DNA of 54,475 nucleotides from the NCBI RefSeq assembly GCF_019168305.1, contig NZ_JAHTBI010000088.1, positions 1-54,475 on the forward strand. The letters are read 5' to 3'. Below, in pieces: positions 25,585-34,194 of the stretch. Source of the stretch: Pseudomonas aegrilactucae. GTDB taxonomy: Bacteria > Pseudomonadota > Gammaproteobacteria > Pseudomonadales > Pseudomonadaceae. The notes under the pieces are model-generated. The model was not told the origin of the DNA and searched no databases. It saw nothing but the letters and a program-made list of their open reading frames with translations. Positions within the stretch are counted from its first letter, which is position 1; every line of letters starts with the position of its first letter. The position numbers were made by a program, and so were the translations under genes.

Positions 25585-25698
25585 CGTGAAGGCCTAGCCC
25601 AAATAGCGCATTGCCTTTAGCCCGCAAAAGGCGTAAATGGGCGGCAATTTCGAGGAAAAACAGCGCCCAAAGGCCTTTACAACCATGCTTTAGGCAAA

Positions 25699-25726
25699 TT
25701 GACATTCGAATTTATCTCACTATAGT
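25699..25726 (+). promoter_or_regulatory. Sigma-70 promoter of gltA
   Basis: TTGACA (25699-25704), 16 bases, TATAGT (25721-25726), 58 bases before the gltA ATG. The two promoters in the 350-base gltA-sdhC gap point away from each other and are about 115 bases apart. Confidence 0.8.
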
Positions 25727-25784
25727 GGTGCGGGCCCTGCGTGGGGGGTCTGTCTGATGATTTCAAGCATTAATAGGAGGCCAC

Positions 25785-27074
25785 ATGGCTGACAAAAAAG
25801 CGCAGTTGGTCATCGAGGGCGCAGCCCCCGTCGAGCTGCCCATTTTAACCGGCACCGTTGGTCCCGATGTTATCGACGTTAGAGGGTTGGGGGCCACGGG
25901 TCACTTCACTTTCGACCCTGGTTTCATGGCGACCGCCTCGTGCGAGTCCAAGATCACCTACATCGACGGCGACAAGGGCATCCTGCTGCACCGCGGGTAC
26001 CCGATCGAACAGCTCGCCGAGCAATCCGATTACCTCGAGACCTGCTACCTGCTGCTCAACGGTGAACTGCCGAATGCCGAGCAGAAGGCCCAGTTCGTCA
26101 GCACCGTGAAGAATCACACCATGGTGCACGAGCAGTTGAAGTCGTTCTTCAACGGTTTCCGTCGCGACGCCCACCCGATGGCCGTCATGTGCGGCGTGGT
26201 TGGCGCCCTGTCGGCGTTCTATCACGACTCGCTGGACATCAATAACCCGCAGCACCGCGAAATCTCCGCCGTACGCCTGGTCGCCAAGATGCCGACCCTG
26301 GCAGCGATGGTGTACAAGTACTCCATGGGCCAGCCCATGATGTACCCGCGCAACGACCTGACGTATGCAGAGAACTTCCTGCACATGATGTTCAACACGC
26401 CGTGCGAGATCAAACCGATCAGCCCGGTACTGGCCAAGGCAATGGACCGGATCTTCATCCTCCACGCCGACCACGAGCAGAATGCGTCGACCTCCACCGT
26501 GCGCCTTGCCGGCTCCTCGGGTGCCAACCCGTTCGCCTGTATCGCTGCCGGCATCGCTGCACTGTGGGGCCCTGCCCACGGCGGCGCCAACGAAGCCGTG
26601 CTGACCATGCTCGACGAAATTGGCGATGTCTCGAACATCGACACCTTCATCGCCAAGGCCAAGGACAAGAACGATCCGTTCAAGCTGATGGGCTTCGGTC
26701 ACCGTGTCTACAAGAACCGTGATCCACGCGCCACCGTGATGAAGCAGACGTGCGACGAAGTACTGCGCGAGCTGGGCATCACCAACGACCCGCAGCTGGA
26801 ACTGGCGATGCGCCTCGAAGAGATCGCACTGACCGATCCGTACTTCATCGAGCGCTCGCTGTACCCGAACGTCGACTTCTACTCGGGGATCATCCTCAAG
26901 GCGATCGGTATTCCAACCAGCATGTTCACCGTGATCTTCGCCCTGGCGCGGACCGTCGGCTGGATCTCGCACTGGAAGGAAATGCTCTCCAGCCCGTACA
27001 AGATTGGCCGCCCACGCCAGCTGTACACCGGCTACGAGTCGCGCAACATCGTCAAACTGGACGATCGCAAGTAA
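25785..27074 (+). CDS. gltA: Citrate synthase (type II, hexameric)
   Basis: Citrate synthase condenses acetyl-CoA with oxaloacetate, the entry step of the TCA cycle. The 429 residues match the NADH-sensitive proteobacterial type in length. The catalytic His residues are visible in GPAHGGANEAVL and GFGHRVYKNRDPRA, with the catalytic Asp in NVDFYSGIILKAIG. A clear AGGAGG site precedes the ATG at 25785. The gene is divergent from the sdh operon, so entry and later steps of the cycle share one regulatory gap. Confidence 0.98.
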   Translation: MADKKAQLVIEGAAPVELPILTGTVGPDVIDVRGLGATGHFTFDPGFMATASCESKITYIDGDKGILLHRGYPIEQLAEQSDYLETCYLLLNGELPNAEQKAQFVSTVKNHTMVHEQLKSFFNGFRRDAHPMAVMCGVVGALSAFYHDSLDINNPQHREISAVRLVAKMPTLAAMVYKYSMGQPMMYPRNDLTYAENFLHMMFNTPCEIKPISPVLAKAMDRIFILHADHEQNASTSTVRLAGSSGANPFACIAAGIAALWGPAHGGANEAVLTMLDEIGDVSNIDTFIAKAKDKNDPFKLMGFGHRVYKNRDPRATVMKQTCDEVLRELGITNDPQLELAMRLEEIALTDPYFIERSLYPNVDFYSGIILKAIGIPTSMFTVIFALARTVGWISHWKEMLSSPYKIGRPRQLYTGYESRNIVKLDDRK

Positions 27075-27092
27075 GCGTTGTCCGGCTGATAG

Positions 27093-27122
27093 AAAAGGCT
27101 GCCCTCGGGCAGCCTTTTTTTG
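27093..27122 (+). terminator. Intrinsic terminator of gltA
   Basis: AAAAGGCTGCCC pairs with GGGCAGCCTTTT around a minimal TC turn, followed by more T residues, 18 bases after the stop. Confidence 0.93.
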
Positions 27123-27134
27123 TTGTGCCGACCC

Positions 27135-27156
27135 CTTCGCTGGCCAGCCAGCGAAG
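27135..27156. repeat. REP-like palindrome (10-bp perfect arms)
   Basis: CTTCGCTGGC and GCCAGCGAAG are separated by CA. This is the most complete palindrome of the REP-like group in the window, sitting between the convergent gltA and START-like genes. Confidence 0.65.
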
Positions 27157-27213
27157 AGGCCCTGAAAACCAATACAAATTCCTGACCATACACCCAGAAA
27201 AGAACTGTACCGA

Positions 27214-27819
27214 TCAAGGCTTCTCGGCACGCGCCTTCAACGCCTTCAGCGTATTGAAGGGGGCATCCACCACGAATTTGTTGGCCACCATCGCCGGCAC
27301 GCTGCCGCCAGGCTCGGTGTGCACCTGGTAGGTCACTTCGGTGCCGTCACCCTTGGGCACCAGCTTCCAAAACCCATCCACCGCCGCGACACGCACATAG
27401 CCTTTCTCTTCAGGCAGATAAGCAGGCACCCCTTCCAAGGTGCGCGTCAGGCTGCCGTCAGCCCCCTGAACAGTGGTCACATGGATGATCGAATCACGCG
27501 GGGTCACTGGCCACGGGGCATTGAATTGGGTGTAGGTCCAGCTCTGATCCCCCTCGCGTCTGAGCAGCTTCTGGCTCTTGCATTCATGAATCCAGGCACA
27601 GGCACCTGCCACGTCTTCCTGCAGGGCGCGAACCCTGGCCAGCGGCGCCTTGATGGTCGTCACACCTTGATAGGCCTTGTACTTCGACCCAGCCACCTCG
27701 CTCAGCGACACCTTGATGCCGTCTTCATCCCTGGCAACCTTCCAATCTTCAGCCTGCGCTGCCGACATCAACATCGCACTCAGACCACACACCACCGCCA
27801 CCCGCGTCATCGAACCCAT
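27214..27819 (-). CDS. Exported START-like lipid-binding protein
   Basis: A 201-residue protein with a signal peptide (VAVVCGLSAMLMSAAQAED). The mature part matches the START/SRPBCC fold as used in bacterial START proteins: WKVARDEDGIKVSLSEVAGS at the start, AWIHECKSQKLLRREGDQSWTYTQFNAPWPVTPRDSI in the middle and a long C-terminal helix with NKFVVDAPFNTLKALK. It probably binds a hydrophobic ligand in the periplasm; the ligand is unknown. The ATG at 27819 has an AAGGA site 10 bases upstream. It lies 34 bases after the YkgJ-like gene and may be co-transcribed. Confidence 0.87.
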   Translation of the reverse strand: MGSMTRVAVVCGLSAMLMSAAQAEDWKVARDEDGIKVSLSEVAGSKYKAYQGVTTIKAPLARVRALQEDVAGACAWIHECKSQKLLRREGDQSWTYTQFNAPWPVTPRDSIIHVTTVQGADGSLTRTLEGVPAYLPEEKGYVRVAAVDGFWKLVPKGDGTEVTYQVHTEPGGSVPAMVANKFVVDAPFNTLKALKARAEKP

Positions 27820-27853
27820 CGTGTTGTTTTCCTTGTTTTCGAAGTCCACTCAC

Positions 27854-28108
27854 TCAAGCCGCCGTCATTTGCTCCAGCCAACCGATGATCCTGATCGCTT
27901 CGTCACGATCACTGCCGCAGGTATCCACCTCTGCCTTGAACCCAGAACACACCGCGGGCCGCTCGGGCTTGCCGAAAATGCCGCACAGGTTGAGTTCGGA
28001 CAATTGCACACAGCGCTCGCCCGCCGGCTTGCCGTTTGGCATACCCGGAATCGGCGAGCTGATGGAGGGGGCAATGCAGCAAGCGCCACAGCCTTCACGG
28101 CAGTTCAT
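27854..28108 (-). CDS. YkgJ-family cysteine cluster protein
   Basis: An 84-residue protein beginning MNCREGCGACCIAPSISSPIPGMPNGKPAG. The CxxxCxxCC start and later Cys residues in RCVQL, NLCGIF, AVCSGF and DTCG fit the YkgJ/UPF0153 family, which is predicted to bind zinc or an Fe-S cluster. The function is unknown. I start at the ATG at 28108 because the Cys motif begins there; the longer frame to 28189 is not conserved in character. Confidence 0.87.
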   Translation of the reverse strand: MNCREGCGACCIAPSISSPIPGMPNGKPAGERCVQLSELNLCGIFGKPERPAVCSGFKAEVDTCGSDRDEAIRIIGWLEQMTAA

Positions 28109-28235
28109 GACGACACAGACCTCGGCATAACAAATGATGGATGAAGGGGGATAGTAACCGCTAAAACAGGCGTTTGAAATTACCGCCAAGATGAAATATC
28201 AGCGTACGAAAAGTGACTGCAGGGTCGCCCGGCGC

Positions 28236-28733
28236 TTACTGCTTGAACTCGAAATCGATGGCTGCGCCCTCGACATCCTGGCGGCTGTCATTGCGCAGTT
28301 GCAGCTGCATTTCGTTGCTCAACAACCGTCCATTGAGTTGGAACGGGCTGTCGGAGGAGGGTTTGTCCTGGAACAGCGCCGGCAACAATGGGCGCCGCAC
28401 CTGCGCACCGAGCTGGCTGGGCGGCTGCAGCTCATTGACCATGTCCGGGGGCAGGCTCAGGTCCAGGCGCGCCTTGGGCAATGGCGCCGCGATGACTTCG
28501 GCCGCCTTGCGCCTGCCGGATTTGGCAACCCTGGCAGGTGTCTTCTTGCTGGTAACAGGCTTGGCCTTTGGCTTGGCGGCCGGCTGCGACGGCTTGTTCC
28601 TGGCCGGGGCCGGCTGGGTCGCCGACTGCGCCAGCAGCACCGGCGCAGCCGCAGGCATCGCCAGCGCCGGGCGCACCAGGCACATACCCAGCACACACAG
28701 CATGACCACTCCAGTACACCGCAACGCGTTCAT
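28236..28733 (-). CDS. Exported Pro/Lys/Ala-rich protein of unknown function
   Basis: A 165-residue protein with a signal peptide (MNALRCTGVVMLCVLGMCLVRPALA). A low-complexity linker rich in Pro, Ala and Lys (about residues 35-75) leads to a C-terminal segment with LDLSLPPDMVNELQPP and a short acidic end. The basic linker could contact the cell wall or nucleic acid, but that is speculation. I do not recognise a domain. The ATG at 28733 is chosen because it begins the signal peptide. It lies 68 bases after the MocR gene. Confidence 0.75.
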   Translation of the reverse strand: MNALRCTGVVMLCVLGMCLVRPALAMPAAAPVLLAQSATQPAPARNKPSQPAAKPKAKPVTSKKTPARVAKSGRRKAAEVIAAPLPKARLDLSLPPDMVNELQPPSQLGAQVRRPLLPALFQDKPSSDSPFQLNGRLLSNEMQLQLRNDSRQDVEGAAIDFEFKQ

Positions 28734-28801
28734 AGGCAACGAGACGTATTCATCAAAACGCGTATGCTCCTCGTTCCTGCGTCCGCTGGCAAGCCTGTCG
28801 A

Positions 28802-30247
28802 CTAAAGGTAGGCGCCTGATGCTGTCTCCTGGCACAACTGGTGGGCCAGCATCCCCAGCGTGAGTAGCGCCCGCTCTGCCTCACGGTTCCACGGAATCCC
28901 GCAGTTCAGGCGTATGCAATGGTTGAACTGCTCGGTATTGCTGAAAATGAGGCCCGGCGCGATGCTGATGCCCTGCTGCAAGGCCCGCACATGCAGCTCC
29001 TGGGTGTTGACCCTCCCTGGCAGGCTGACCCACAGAATGAATCCGCCGGTCGGCCGGCTCATCTGCGTACCTTCCGGGAAATGCTGCTGCACCGCCAGTT
29101 GATAGGCACTGAGGTTCTTGCGGTACTCCTGGCGAATGTAGCGCAGGTGCCGGTCGTAACCGCCATTCTCCAGGTACGCCGCCACCCCCATCTGCGTGAC
29201 GCTGCACGCCGAGTGCGTGGTAAAGGTTTGCAGTCGCTGAATTTCCTGCTGGTAGTTGCCGGCGATCATCCAGCCGATACGCACCCCAGGCGACAGCGTC
29301 TTGGAAAAACTCGAGCAGTAGATGACCCGCCCAAGCCGATCGAACGCCTTGAGCGCCTTGGTACGCCCCTGCTCGAACATCAATTCGCCGTAGATATCGT
29401 CTTCGATGACCTGGATATTGAAATCCGAGGCCAGGCGCAACAGTTGCTTCTGTCGCTCCTCGGGGATGGTGCCGCCCAGCGGATTGCTCAAGCGTGCAGT
29501 CAACACCAGGGCCTTGATCGACCATTGGTTGGCCGCCAGCTGCAATGCCTCCAGGCTGATGCCGGTGGCCGGATCACTGGGGATCTCGATCACCTTGAGC
29601 CCCAGCAAGTCAGCCAACTGCAGCAGCCCGTAATAGGTCGGGGACTCAGCAGCGATCAGATCGCCGGGGCGGGTCAGCACGCGCAACGACATCTGCAGCG
29701 CGTCGACACAGCCATGGGTGACCACCACCTCGGACGGGTCGACCACCACCCCGGCGTCGCGCATGCGGATGGCGATCTGCCGGCGCAGCGGCTCGAACCC
29801 CGGGCTGAACATGTAACTGAAGGCCCGTGGGCTCTGGAACCGCGTCACCTTGGCCAATTGCTGATGCAGCGCCCGCACCGGCAGGTAGTCGACATGCGGC
29901 ACCGCAGCGCCCAGCGGAAAGACGCCATCGCGCCGGGCCTCGGTCAGCACCTGCTGGATGATACTGCTGCGCGTGACCAGCCCCGGGCGTTCGACCCGGG
30001 CGATATCTGGCGTCTGCGCAGTCAGGGCGGGTGTCTGGTGGACGTAGTAGCCCGATTGCGGACGCGCCCGAATCAGGCCCTGGTCTTCAAGGTTGGCATA
30101 GGCCTGCAGCACCGTGGCATGGCTGACATTGAGCTGTGAGCTCATCTTGCGCACCGACGGCACGCGCTCGCCAGGCTGATAGACGCCTCGGCGGATGTCT
30201 TCCGCCAGTTGCTGGGCGATGCGCTGGTAGAGCAACAGGTTGGTCAT
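28802..30247 (-). CDS. MocR-type transcriptional regulator (GntR HTH fused to aminotransferase)
   Basis: A 481-residue fusion. Residues 1-75 are a GntR winged helix (RVPSVRKMSSQLNVSHATVLQAYANLEDQGLIRARPQSGYYV). The rest is a fold-type I aminotransferase domain with the PLP lysine in VIYCSSFSKTLSPGVRIGWM and the Asp in VIEDDIYGEL. Such proteins sense PLP or amino-group metabolites and regulate one or a few operons, often their neighbours. The target is not evident; the hypothetical gene downstream and the lipoprotein operon upstream run in the same direction. Confidence 0.93.
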   Translation of the reverse strand: MTNLLLYQRIAQQLAEDIRRGVYQPGERVPSVRKMSSQLNVSHATVLQAYANLEDQGLIRARPQSGYYVHQTPALTAQTPDIARVERPGLVTRSSIIQQVLTEARRDGVFPLGAAVPHVDYLPVRALHQQLAKVTRFQSPRAFSYMFSPGFEPLRRQIAIRMRDAGVVVDPSEVVVTHGCVDALQMSLRVLTRPGDLIAAESPTYYGLLQLADLLGLKVIEIPSDPATGISLEALQLAANQWSIKALVLTARLSNPLGGTIPEERQKQLLRLASDFNIQVIEDDIYGELMFEQGRTKALKAFDRLGRVIYCSSFSKTLSPGVRIGWMIAGNYQQEIQRLQTFTTHSACSVTQMGVAAYLENGGYDRHLRYIRQEYRKNLSAYQLAVQQHFPEGTQMSRPTGGFILWVSLPGRVNTQELHVRALQQGISIAPGLIFSNTEQFNHCIRLNCGIPWNREAERALLTLGMLAHQLCQETASGAYL

Positions 30248-30393
30248 GGGTGAACTCTCGACACGCGGGCAGTCTAGTTATTCTTGTACGAGCCGGCAGA
30301 GCATACCGGAACAGTGCATAAGTGTACGGGCACAGATGCCAGAATAATCGACAACACGGTTGTGTGACAGTGGCGTTTTCGTGGTTCTGGGCA

Positions 30394-30420
30394 TAAAAAA
30401 ACCGGTGATCATCACCGGTT
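30394..30420 (-). terminator. Terminator of the SBP-DUF4398-OmpA operon
   Basis: A 21-base palindrome (AACCGGTGAT, C, ATCACCGGTT) followed on the minus strand by seven T residues, 17 bases after the OmpA-lipoprotein stop. The rest of 30248-30437 appears to be only the MocR promoter region. Confidence 0.88.
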
Positions 30421-30437
30421 CTTGTATACGTGCACGT

Positions 30438-31247
30438 TCAGCGCGCTGCGCCCAACCGGCCTTTTTCGTCGGAGAACACGATCTCCACGCGACGGTTCTG
30501 CGCCCTGCCCCGCTCCGAGGCATTGGCCTCGACCGGGTACTGGTCACCATAACCTTCGACCTGGATGCGCCTTTCATCGACGCCCAGATCCACCAGCATG
30601 TCCGCCACCGCCTGTGCACGGTCACGCGATAACACCAGGTTGTCCTCGGACGCGCCGGTACTGTCGGTGTAACCCTCGATACGCACGACACGCCTGGGGT
30701 TGAGCTGCAGGAACTGCACCAGCTTGAGCACGGTGCGGCTGGCAGAGTTCTTCAGTTCGGCGTGCCCGGTATCGAACAGTACGTCACCCAGCGTCATCAC
30801 CAGGCCGCGGTCGCTTTGCGTGGTCGCCAGGCTGACGATCTGCGCCTCGAGCCATTTGCCCTGCTGCTGCACGCTGACCAGCTTGGCCTCGCGCAGGGCC
30901 AGTTGCAGGCGCTGACGCTCCAGCTCCAGCTTGGCCTGGCGCTCCTGATTGAGCACCAGGTTGCTGTGCTCGCGGGCAATCTCGCTGTAACGCTGGCTGA
31001 GGTAGGCGTAATGGCGCACATCGGCACCGGTGCCCATATAGCTGGACAGGCGCTCGGCACGCGCCAGCGACTCCCCGGCACGGATCACGTCACGCGGTGC
31101 ACTGCGCAACACGTTGGAATCATCCTTGACCGCCTGAAAACGGGTGCTGGCCTCGTCCAGGGCAGACTCACTGCGCTCGCTGGCGCAGCCCTGCAAACCC
31201 AGCACCCCCACGAACATCATTGTCGCCAACGGCTTGATCGAACTCAC
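30438..31247 (-). CDS. DUF4398 and OmpA-domain lipoprotein
   Basis: A 269-residue outer-membrane-type lipoprotein. The lipobox is LGLQGC; Cys21 would be acylated. The middle is helical (DUF4398-like, residues 25-140: LDEASTRFQAVKDDSNVL, then LERQRLQLALREAKL). The C-terminal OmpA domain (about 145-260) carries the peptidoglycan-binding pattern GYTDSTGASEDNLVLSRDRAQAVADML and NRRVEIVF. It should tether the outer membrane to the cell wall. The GTG start overlaps the stop of the preceding DUF4398 gene, so the two are coupled. Confidence 0.92.
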   Translation of the reverse strand: MSSIKPLATMMFVGVLGLQGCASERSESALDEASTRFQAVKDDSNVLRSAPRDVIRAGESLARAERLSSYMGTGADVRHYAYLSQRYSEIAREHSNLVLNQERQAKLELERQRLQLALREAKLVSVQQQGKWLEAQIVSLATTQSDRGLVMTLGDVLFDTGHAELKNSASRTVLKLVQFLQLNPRRVVRIEGYTDSTGASEDNLVLSRDRAQAVADMLVDLGVDERRIQVEGYGDQYPVEANASERGRAQNRRVEIVFSDEKGRLGAAR

Positions 31248-31597
31248 TGCTGCTCCCCCAACTGCTTGCGCAGACGATTGACCCGCGACTCCAGCAGCGT
31301 CAGCTGCTCCTGGCTCTTGAGGGTCAGTACCCGGGCCTCGGCCAGGCGTGCGTCCAGCTCGGCCTGTTCGGCGCGCAGCCGCGCGTCGCGAAACGACTCA
31401 CCGGCCATGTTGGCGCGAGCACGCTCCAACTTGGCTTCGGCCATCTTCAACTCGGGCACGTCGTCGGTGGCACCGACAGCCTTGGCCTGCTCCAGTGCCT
31501 GCTCAGACAGACGCAGTTGCTCATGGGGGGCCGGATCGGCAGCGCAACCGGCCAGGGCCAGTATCGCCAGGGCAGCGAAAAGCGGTTGAGTTCTCAC
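31244..31597 (-). CDS. Small DUF4398 lipoprotein
   Basis: A 117-residue lipoprotein with lipobox LALAGC. The mature part is one DUF4398 helical domain: LSEQALEQAKAVGATDDVPELKMAEAKLERARANMAGESFRDARLRAEQAELDARLAEA, a helical hairpin predicted to form a coiled coil. The start is a GTG at 31597 with AGGAAG seven bases before it; that site overlaps the stop codon of the solute-binding protein gene. It probably pairs with the DUF4398 part of the downstream OmpA lipoprotein; this is inference from the shared domain and coupling. Confidence 0.9.
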   Translation of the reverse strand: MRTQPLFAALAILALAGCAADPAPHEQLRLSEQALEQAKAVGATDDVPELKMAEAKLERARANMAGESFRDARLRAEQAELDARLAEARVLTLKSQEQLTLLESRVNRLRKQLGEQQ

Positions 31598-31606
31598 ACA
31601 ATCTTC

Positions 31607-32431
31607 CTACTGTTTGGGGGCGTCGAGCGGCTGCTGCAGTTGCGCTTTCCAGCGCTCGACATTGCGTTGCAGTACCGCCTGGTACACACCAGAGGCTGGC
31701 AATTCTGTCAGTTTTTTGGCCAGCTGTCCGCGCAACCACGCATCATTGCATGCCGAATTGTGCGACAGCGCCAGGTACAGCCCCGGCCGGTCCAGCGGCA
31801 CGCCACGGGCAATCAGGTCGTTGCTCATGCCCAGGGTCTGCGCCATGGCCATTCCGGCGTAACGACCGGCCAACACGTAGTCGACCTGGCCGAGCAAGAG
31901 CTTCTGAAACGCCTGGGTCAGGTTCTGTACGGGGGCCAGCTTCAACTGATCCTTGGCGAATGCCGAAAATTCCGGCGTCAGCCGCGCCTTCTCGGAAATC
32001 GCACCCTGGTGCTGATGCAGATCACCCACGCTGTCGTACGCGAGGATTGAGTCATGACGGGTCCACACCACGTAGTCGTTCTGCGACAACGCAGGGTGGA
32101 TGTAATCGAGCGACGTCAGGTCGGCGACGCTCAACGGCGCATCCACCAGCAGGTCCATGCGCCCGCTGCGCACTTCATCCTGCGCCTCGCTGCGCTTGCC
32201 GGCGTACAGCACATCGACCTTCAGGCCCAGCTCGCCGGCCACTTGCCTGAGCAGGTCGACGTTGGCGCCGATCAGGTGCCTGGGGTCCTGCGGGTCGCGC
32301 CAGGCATACGGCGGCGCGTCGGGGCTACCGGTCGCCACCAGGCGCTCGCATTTGCCCACTGCCATTGCCGTCGCAGGCACACAGGCAATACCCAGCAGTC
32401 CTGCCGCTGCCATTCGGCCAACCCACCCCAT
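31607..32431 (-). CDS. Periplasmic solute-binding protein, family 3, without ABC partners
   Basis: A 274-residue protein with a signal peptide (AAAGLLGIACVPATAMA) and a two-lobed SBP_bac_3 domain: APPYAWRDPQDPRHLIGANVDLLRQVAGELGLKVDVLY in lobe 1 and QAFQKLLLGQVDYVLAGRYAGMAMAQTLG in lobe 2. No permease or ATPase gene is nearby, so it may sense or buffer a ligand instead of feeding a transporter. I start at the ATG at 32431, seven bases from a GGAGG site; the ATG at 32437 would be too close to it. It heads an operon with the two DUF4398 lipoproteins (9-base gap). Confidence 0.88.
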   Translation of the reverse strand: MGWVGRMAAAGLLGIACVPATAMAVGKCERLVATGSPDAPPYAWRDPQDPRHLIGANVDLLRQVAGELGLKVDVLYAGKRSEAQDEVRSGRMDLLVDAPLSVADLTSLDYIHPALSQNDYVVWTRHDSILAYDSVGDLHQHQGAISEKARLTPEFSAFAKDQLKLAPVQNLTQAFQKLLLGQVDYVLAGRYAGMAMAQTLGMSNDLIARGVPLDRPGLYLALSHNSACNDAWLRGQLAKKLTELPASGVYQAVLQRNVERWKAQLQQPLDAPKQ

Positions 32432-32464
32432 GCACATGCCTCCCTAACCCTGTCGCGCGCGAAA

Positions 32465-32492
32465 TAAAAAAGCCCGATCAAAAGACCGGGCT
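32465..32492 (-). terminator. Terminator of etfBA
   Basis: On the minus strand AGCCCGGTC pairs with GATCGGGCT (one G-U pair) around TTTT, followed by a T run, 23 bases after the etfA stop. Confidence 0.87.
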
Positions 32493-32514
32493 CTTTATAA
32501 GTGAAGCGGTCGGA

Positions 32515-33444
32515 TTAAACCAGCTTCTCAAGCTCCGGGATGGCCTCGAACAGGTCAGCCACCAGGCCGTAGTCGGCCACCTGGAAGATCGGCGCTTCTT
32601 CGTCCTTGTTGATCGCAACGATCACCTTGGAGTCTTTCATGCCGGCCAGGTGCTGGATCGCGCCGGAGATACCGACCGCGATGTACAGCTGCGGTGCAAC
32701 GATCTTGCCGGTCTGGCCGACCTGCATGTCGTTGGGCACGAAACCTGCGTCGACCGCAGCGCGCGAGGCGCCGACGGCCGCACCGAGCTTGTCGGCCAGG
32801 GCGTACAGGTGCTTGAAGTTGTCACCGTTCTGCATGCCGCGGCCGCCGGAAACGACGATCTTGGCAGCGGTCAGCTCGGGACGGTCGGACTTGGCCAGCT
32901 CTTCGCCAACAAACGCCGATTTGCCGGCGTCGTGCGCAGCAGCAACCGCTTCGACCGCAGCCGAACCACCCTCGGCCGCAACGGCGTCAAAGCCGGTGGC
33001 ACGCACGGTGATGACCTTGACCGCAGCGCTCGATTGCACGGTGGCAATGGCGTTGCCGGCGTAGATCGGACGCTTGAAGGTGTCGGCCGATTCTACCGCG
33101 ATGATCTCGGAGATCTGGTCGACGTCCAGCAGCGCAGCAACGCGCGGCAGGATGTTCTTGCCGTTGGAGGTGGCAGGTGCCAGCACATGGCTGTAGCCCT
33201 TGCCAAGCTCCGCGACCAGGGGCGCGACGTTTTCCGGCAACTGGTGCGCGTAGGCAGCGTTGTCGGCTACCAGCACCTTGGCCACGCCAGCGATTTTCGC
33301 GGCGGCTTCGGCGACACCACCCACGCCCTGGCCTGCGACCAGCACATGGATGTCGCCACCGACTTTTGCGGCAGCAGCAACGGTATTGAGGGTCGCCGGG
33401 GCAACGGCGCCGTTTTCGTGTTCAGCGATAACCAGGATAGTCAT
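32515..33444 (-). CDS. etfA: Electron transfer flavoprotein, alpha subunit
   Basis: EtfA holds the FAD that accepts electrons from acyl-CoA and other dehydrogenases. The 309 residues end in the conserved FAD-binding domain: VSGGRGMQNGDNFKHLYALAD, GASRAAVDAGFVPNDMQVGQTGKIVAPQLYIAVGISGAIQHLAGM and VAINKDEEAPIFQVADYGL. It starts immediately after the etfB stop, giving a tight etfB-etfA operon, and is followed by a terminator. Confidence 0.97.
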   Translation of the reverse strand: MTILVIAEHENGAVAPATLNTVAAAAKVGGDIHVLVAGQGVGGVAEAAAKIAGVAKVLVADNAAYAHQLPENVAPLVAELGKGYSHVLAPATSNGKNILPRVAALLDVDQISEIIAVESADTFKRPIYAGNAIATVQSSAAVKVITVRATGFDAVAAEGGSAAVEAVAAAHDAGKSAFVGEELAKSDRPELTAAKIVVSGGRGMQNGDNFKHLYALADKLGAAVGASRAAVDAGFVPNDMQVGQTGKIVAPQLYIAVGISGAIQHLAGMKDSKVIVAINKDEEAPIFQVADYGLVADLFEAIPELEKLV

Positions 33445-34194
33445 TTAGATTACCTTCGCCTCGTTCTTCAGTTTCTCGACCAGTTCAGCCACCGACTTGA
33501 CCTTGATGCCCGCGCTGCGTGCAGCCGGCGCTTCGACTTTCAGGGTCTTGTTGGTGGAGGCGGTGGAAACGCCCAGCGCGTCCGGAGTGACAGTCTCCAG
33601 CGGCTTCTTCTTGGCCTTCATGATGTTCGGCAGCGACGCGTAGCGCGGCTCGTTCAGACGCAGGTCGGTGGTGACAATGGCAGGCAGGTTCAGCGCAACA
33701 GTCTGCAGGCCACCGTCGATTTCACGGGTGACGTTGACCTTGTCGCCGGCGACTTCGACCTTGGAGGCGAAGGTGCCCTGGGCGTAACCGGTCAGCGCAG
33801 CCAGCATCTGGCCGGTCTGGTTGTTGTCGCTGTCGATGGCTTGCTTGCCAAGGATCACCAGCTGAGGTTGCTCTTTGTCGACCACAGCCTTGAGCAGCTT
33901 GGCCACGGCCAGCGAGGTCAGCTCTTCAGCGGATTCGACCAGTACGGCGCGATCGGCACCCAGCGCCAGCGCAGTACGCAGTTGCTCCTGGGCAGTGGCC
34001 GGGCCGACGGTAACGACGACGATCTCGCTCGCCACGCCCTTCTCTTTCAGGCGTACGGCTTCTTCTACGGCGATTTCGCAGAAGGGGTTCATGGACATCT
34101 TGACGTTAGCAAGATCTACGCCGGAGTTGTCCGCCTTGACGCGAACCTTGACGTTATAGTCGACCACTCGTTTGACAGCTACAAGAACCTTCAT
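33445..34194 (-). CDS. etfB: Electron transfer flavoprotein, beta subunit
   Basis: EtfB binds AMP and completes the ETF heterodimer. The 249 residues start MKVLVAVKRVVDYNVKVRVK and include the beta-subunit signature (VDLANVKMSMNPFCEIAVEEAVRLKEKG, then the adenine site near LGKQAIDSDNNQTGQMLAALTG). A GAGGA site lies five bases before the ATG. It is divergent from the ETF:ubiquinone oxidoreductase gene, so the electron carrier and its quinone reductase share one 543-base control region. Confidence 0.97.
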   Translation of the reverse strand: MKVLVAVKRVVDYNVKVRVKADNSGVDLANVKMSMNPFCEIAVEEAVRLKEKGVASEIVVVTVGPATAQEQLRTALALGADRAVLVESAEELTSLAVAKLLKAVVDKEQPQLVILGKQAIDSDNNQTGQMLAALTGYAQGTFASKVEVAGDKVNVTREIDGGLQTVALNLPAIVTTDLRLNEPRYASLPNIMKAKKKPLETVTPDALGVSTASTNKTLKVEAPAARSAGIKVKSVAELVEKLKNEAKVI

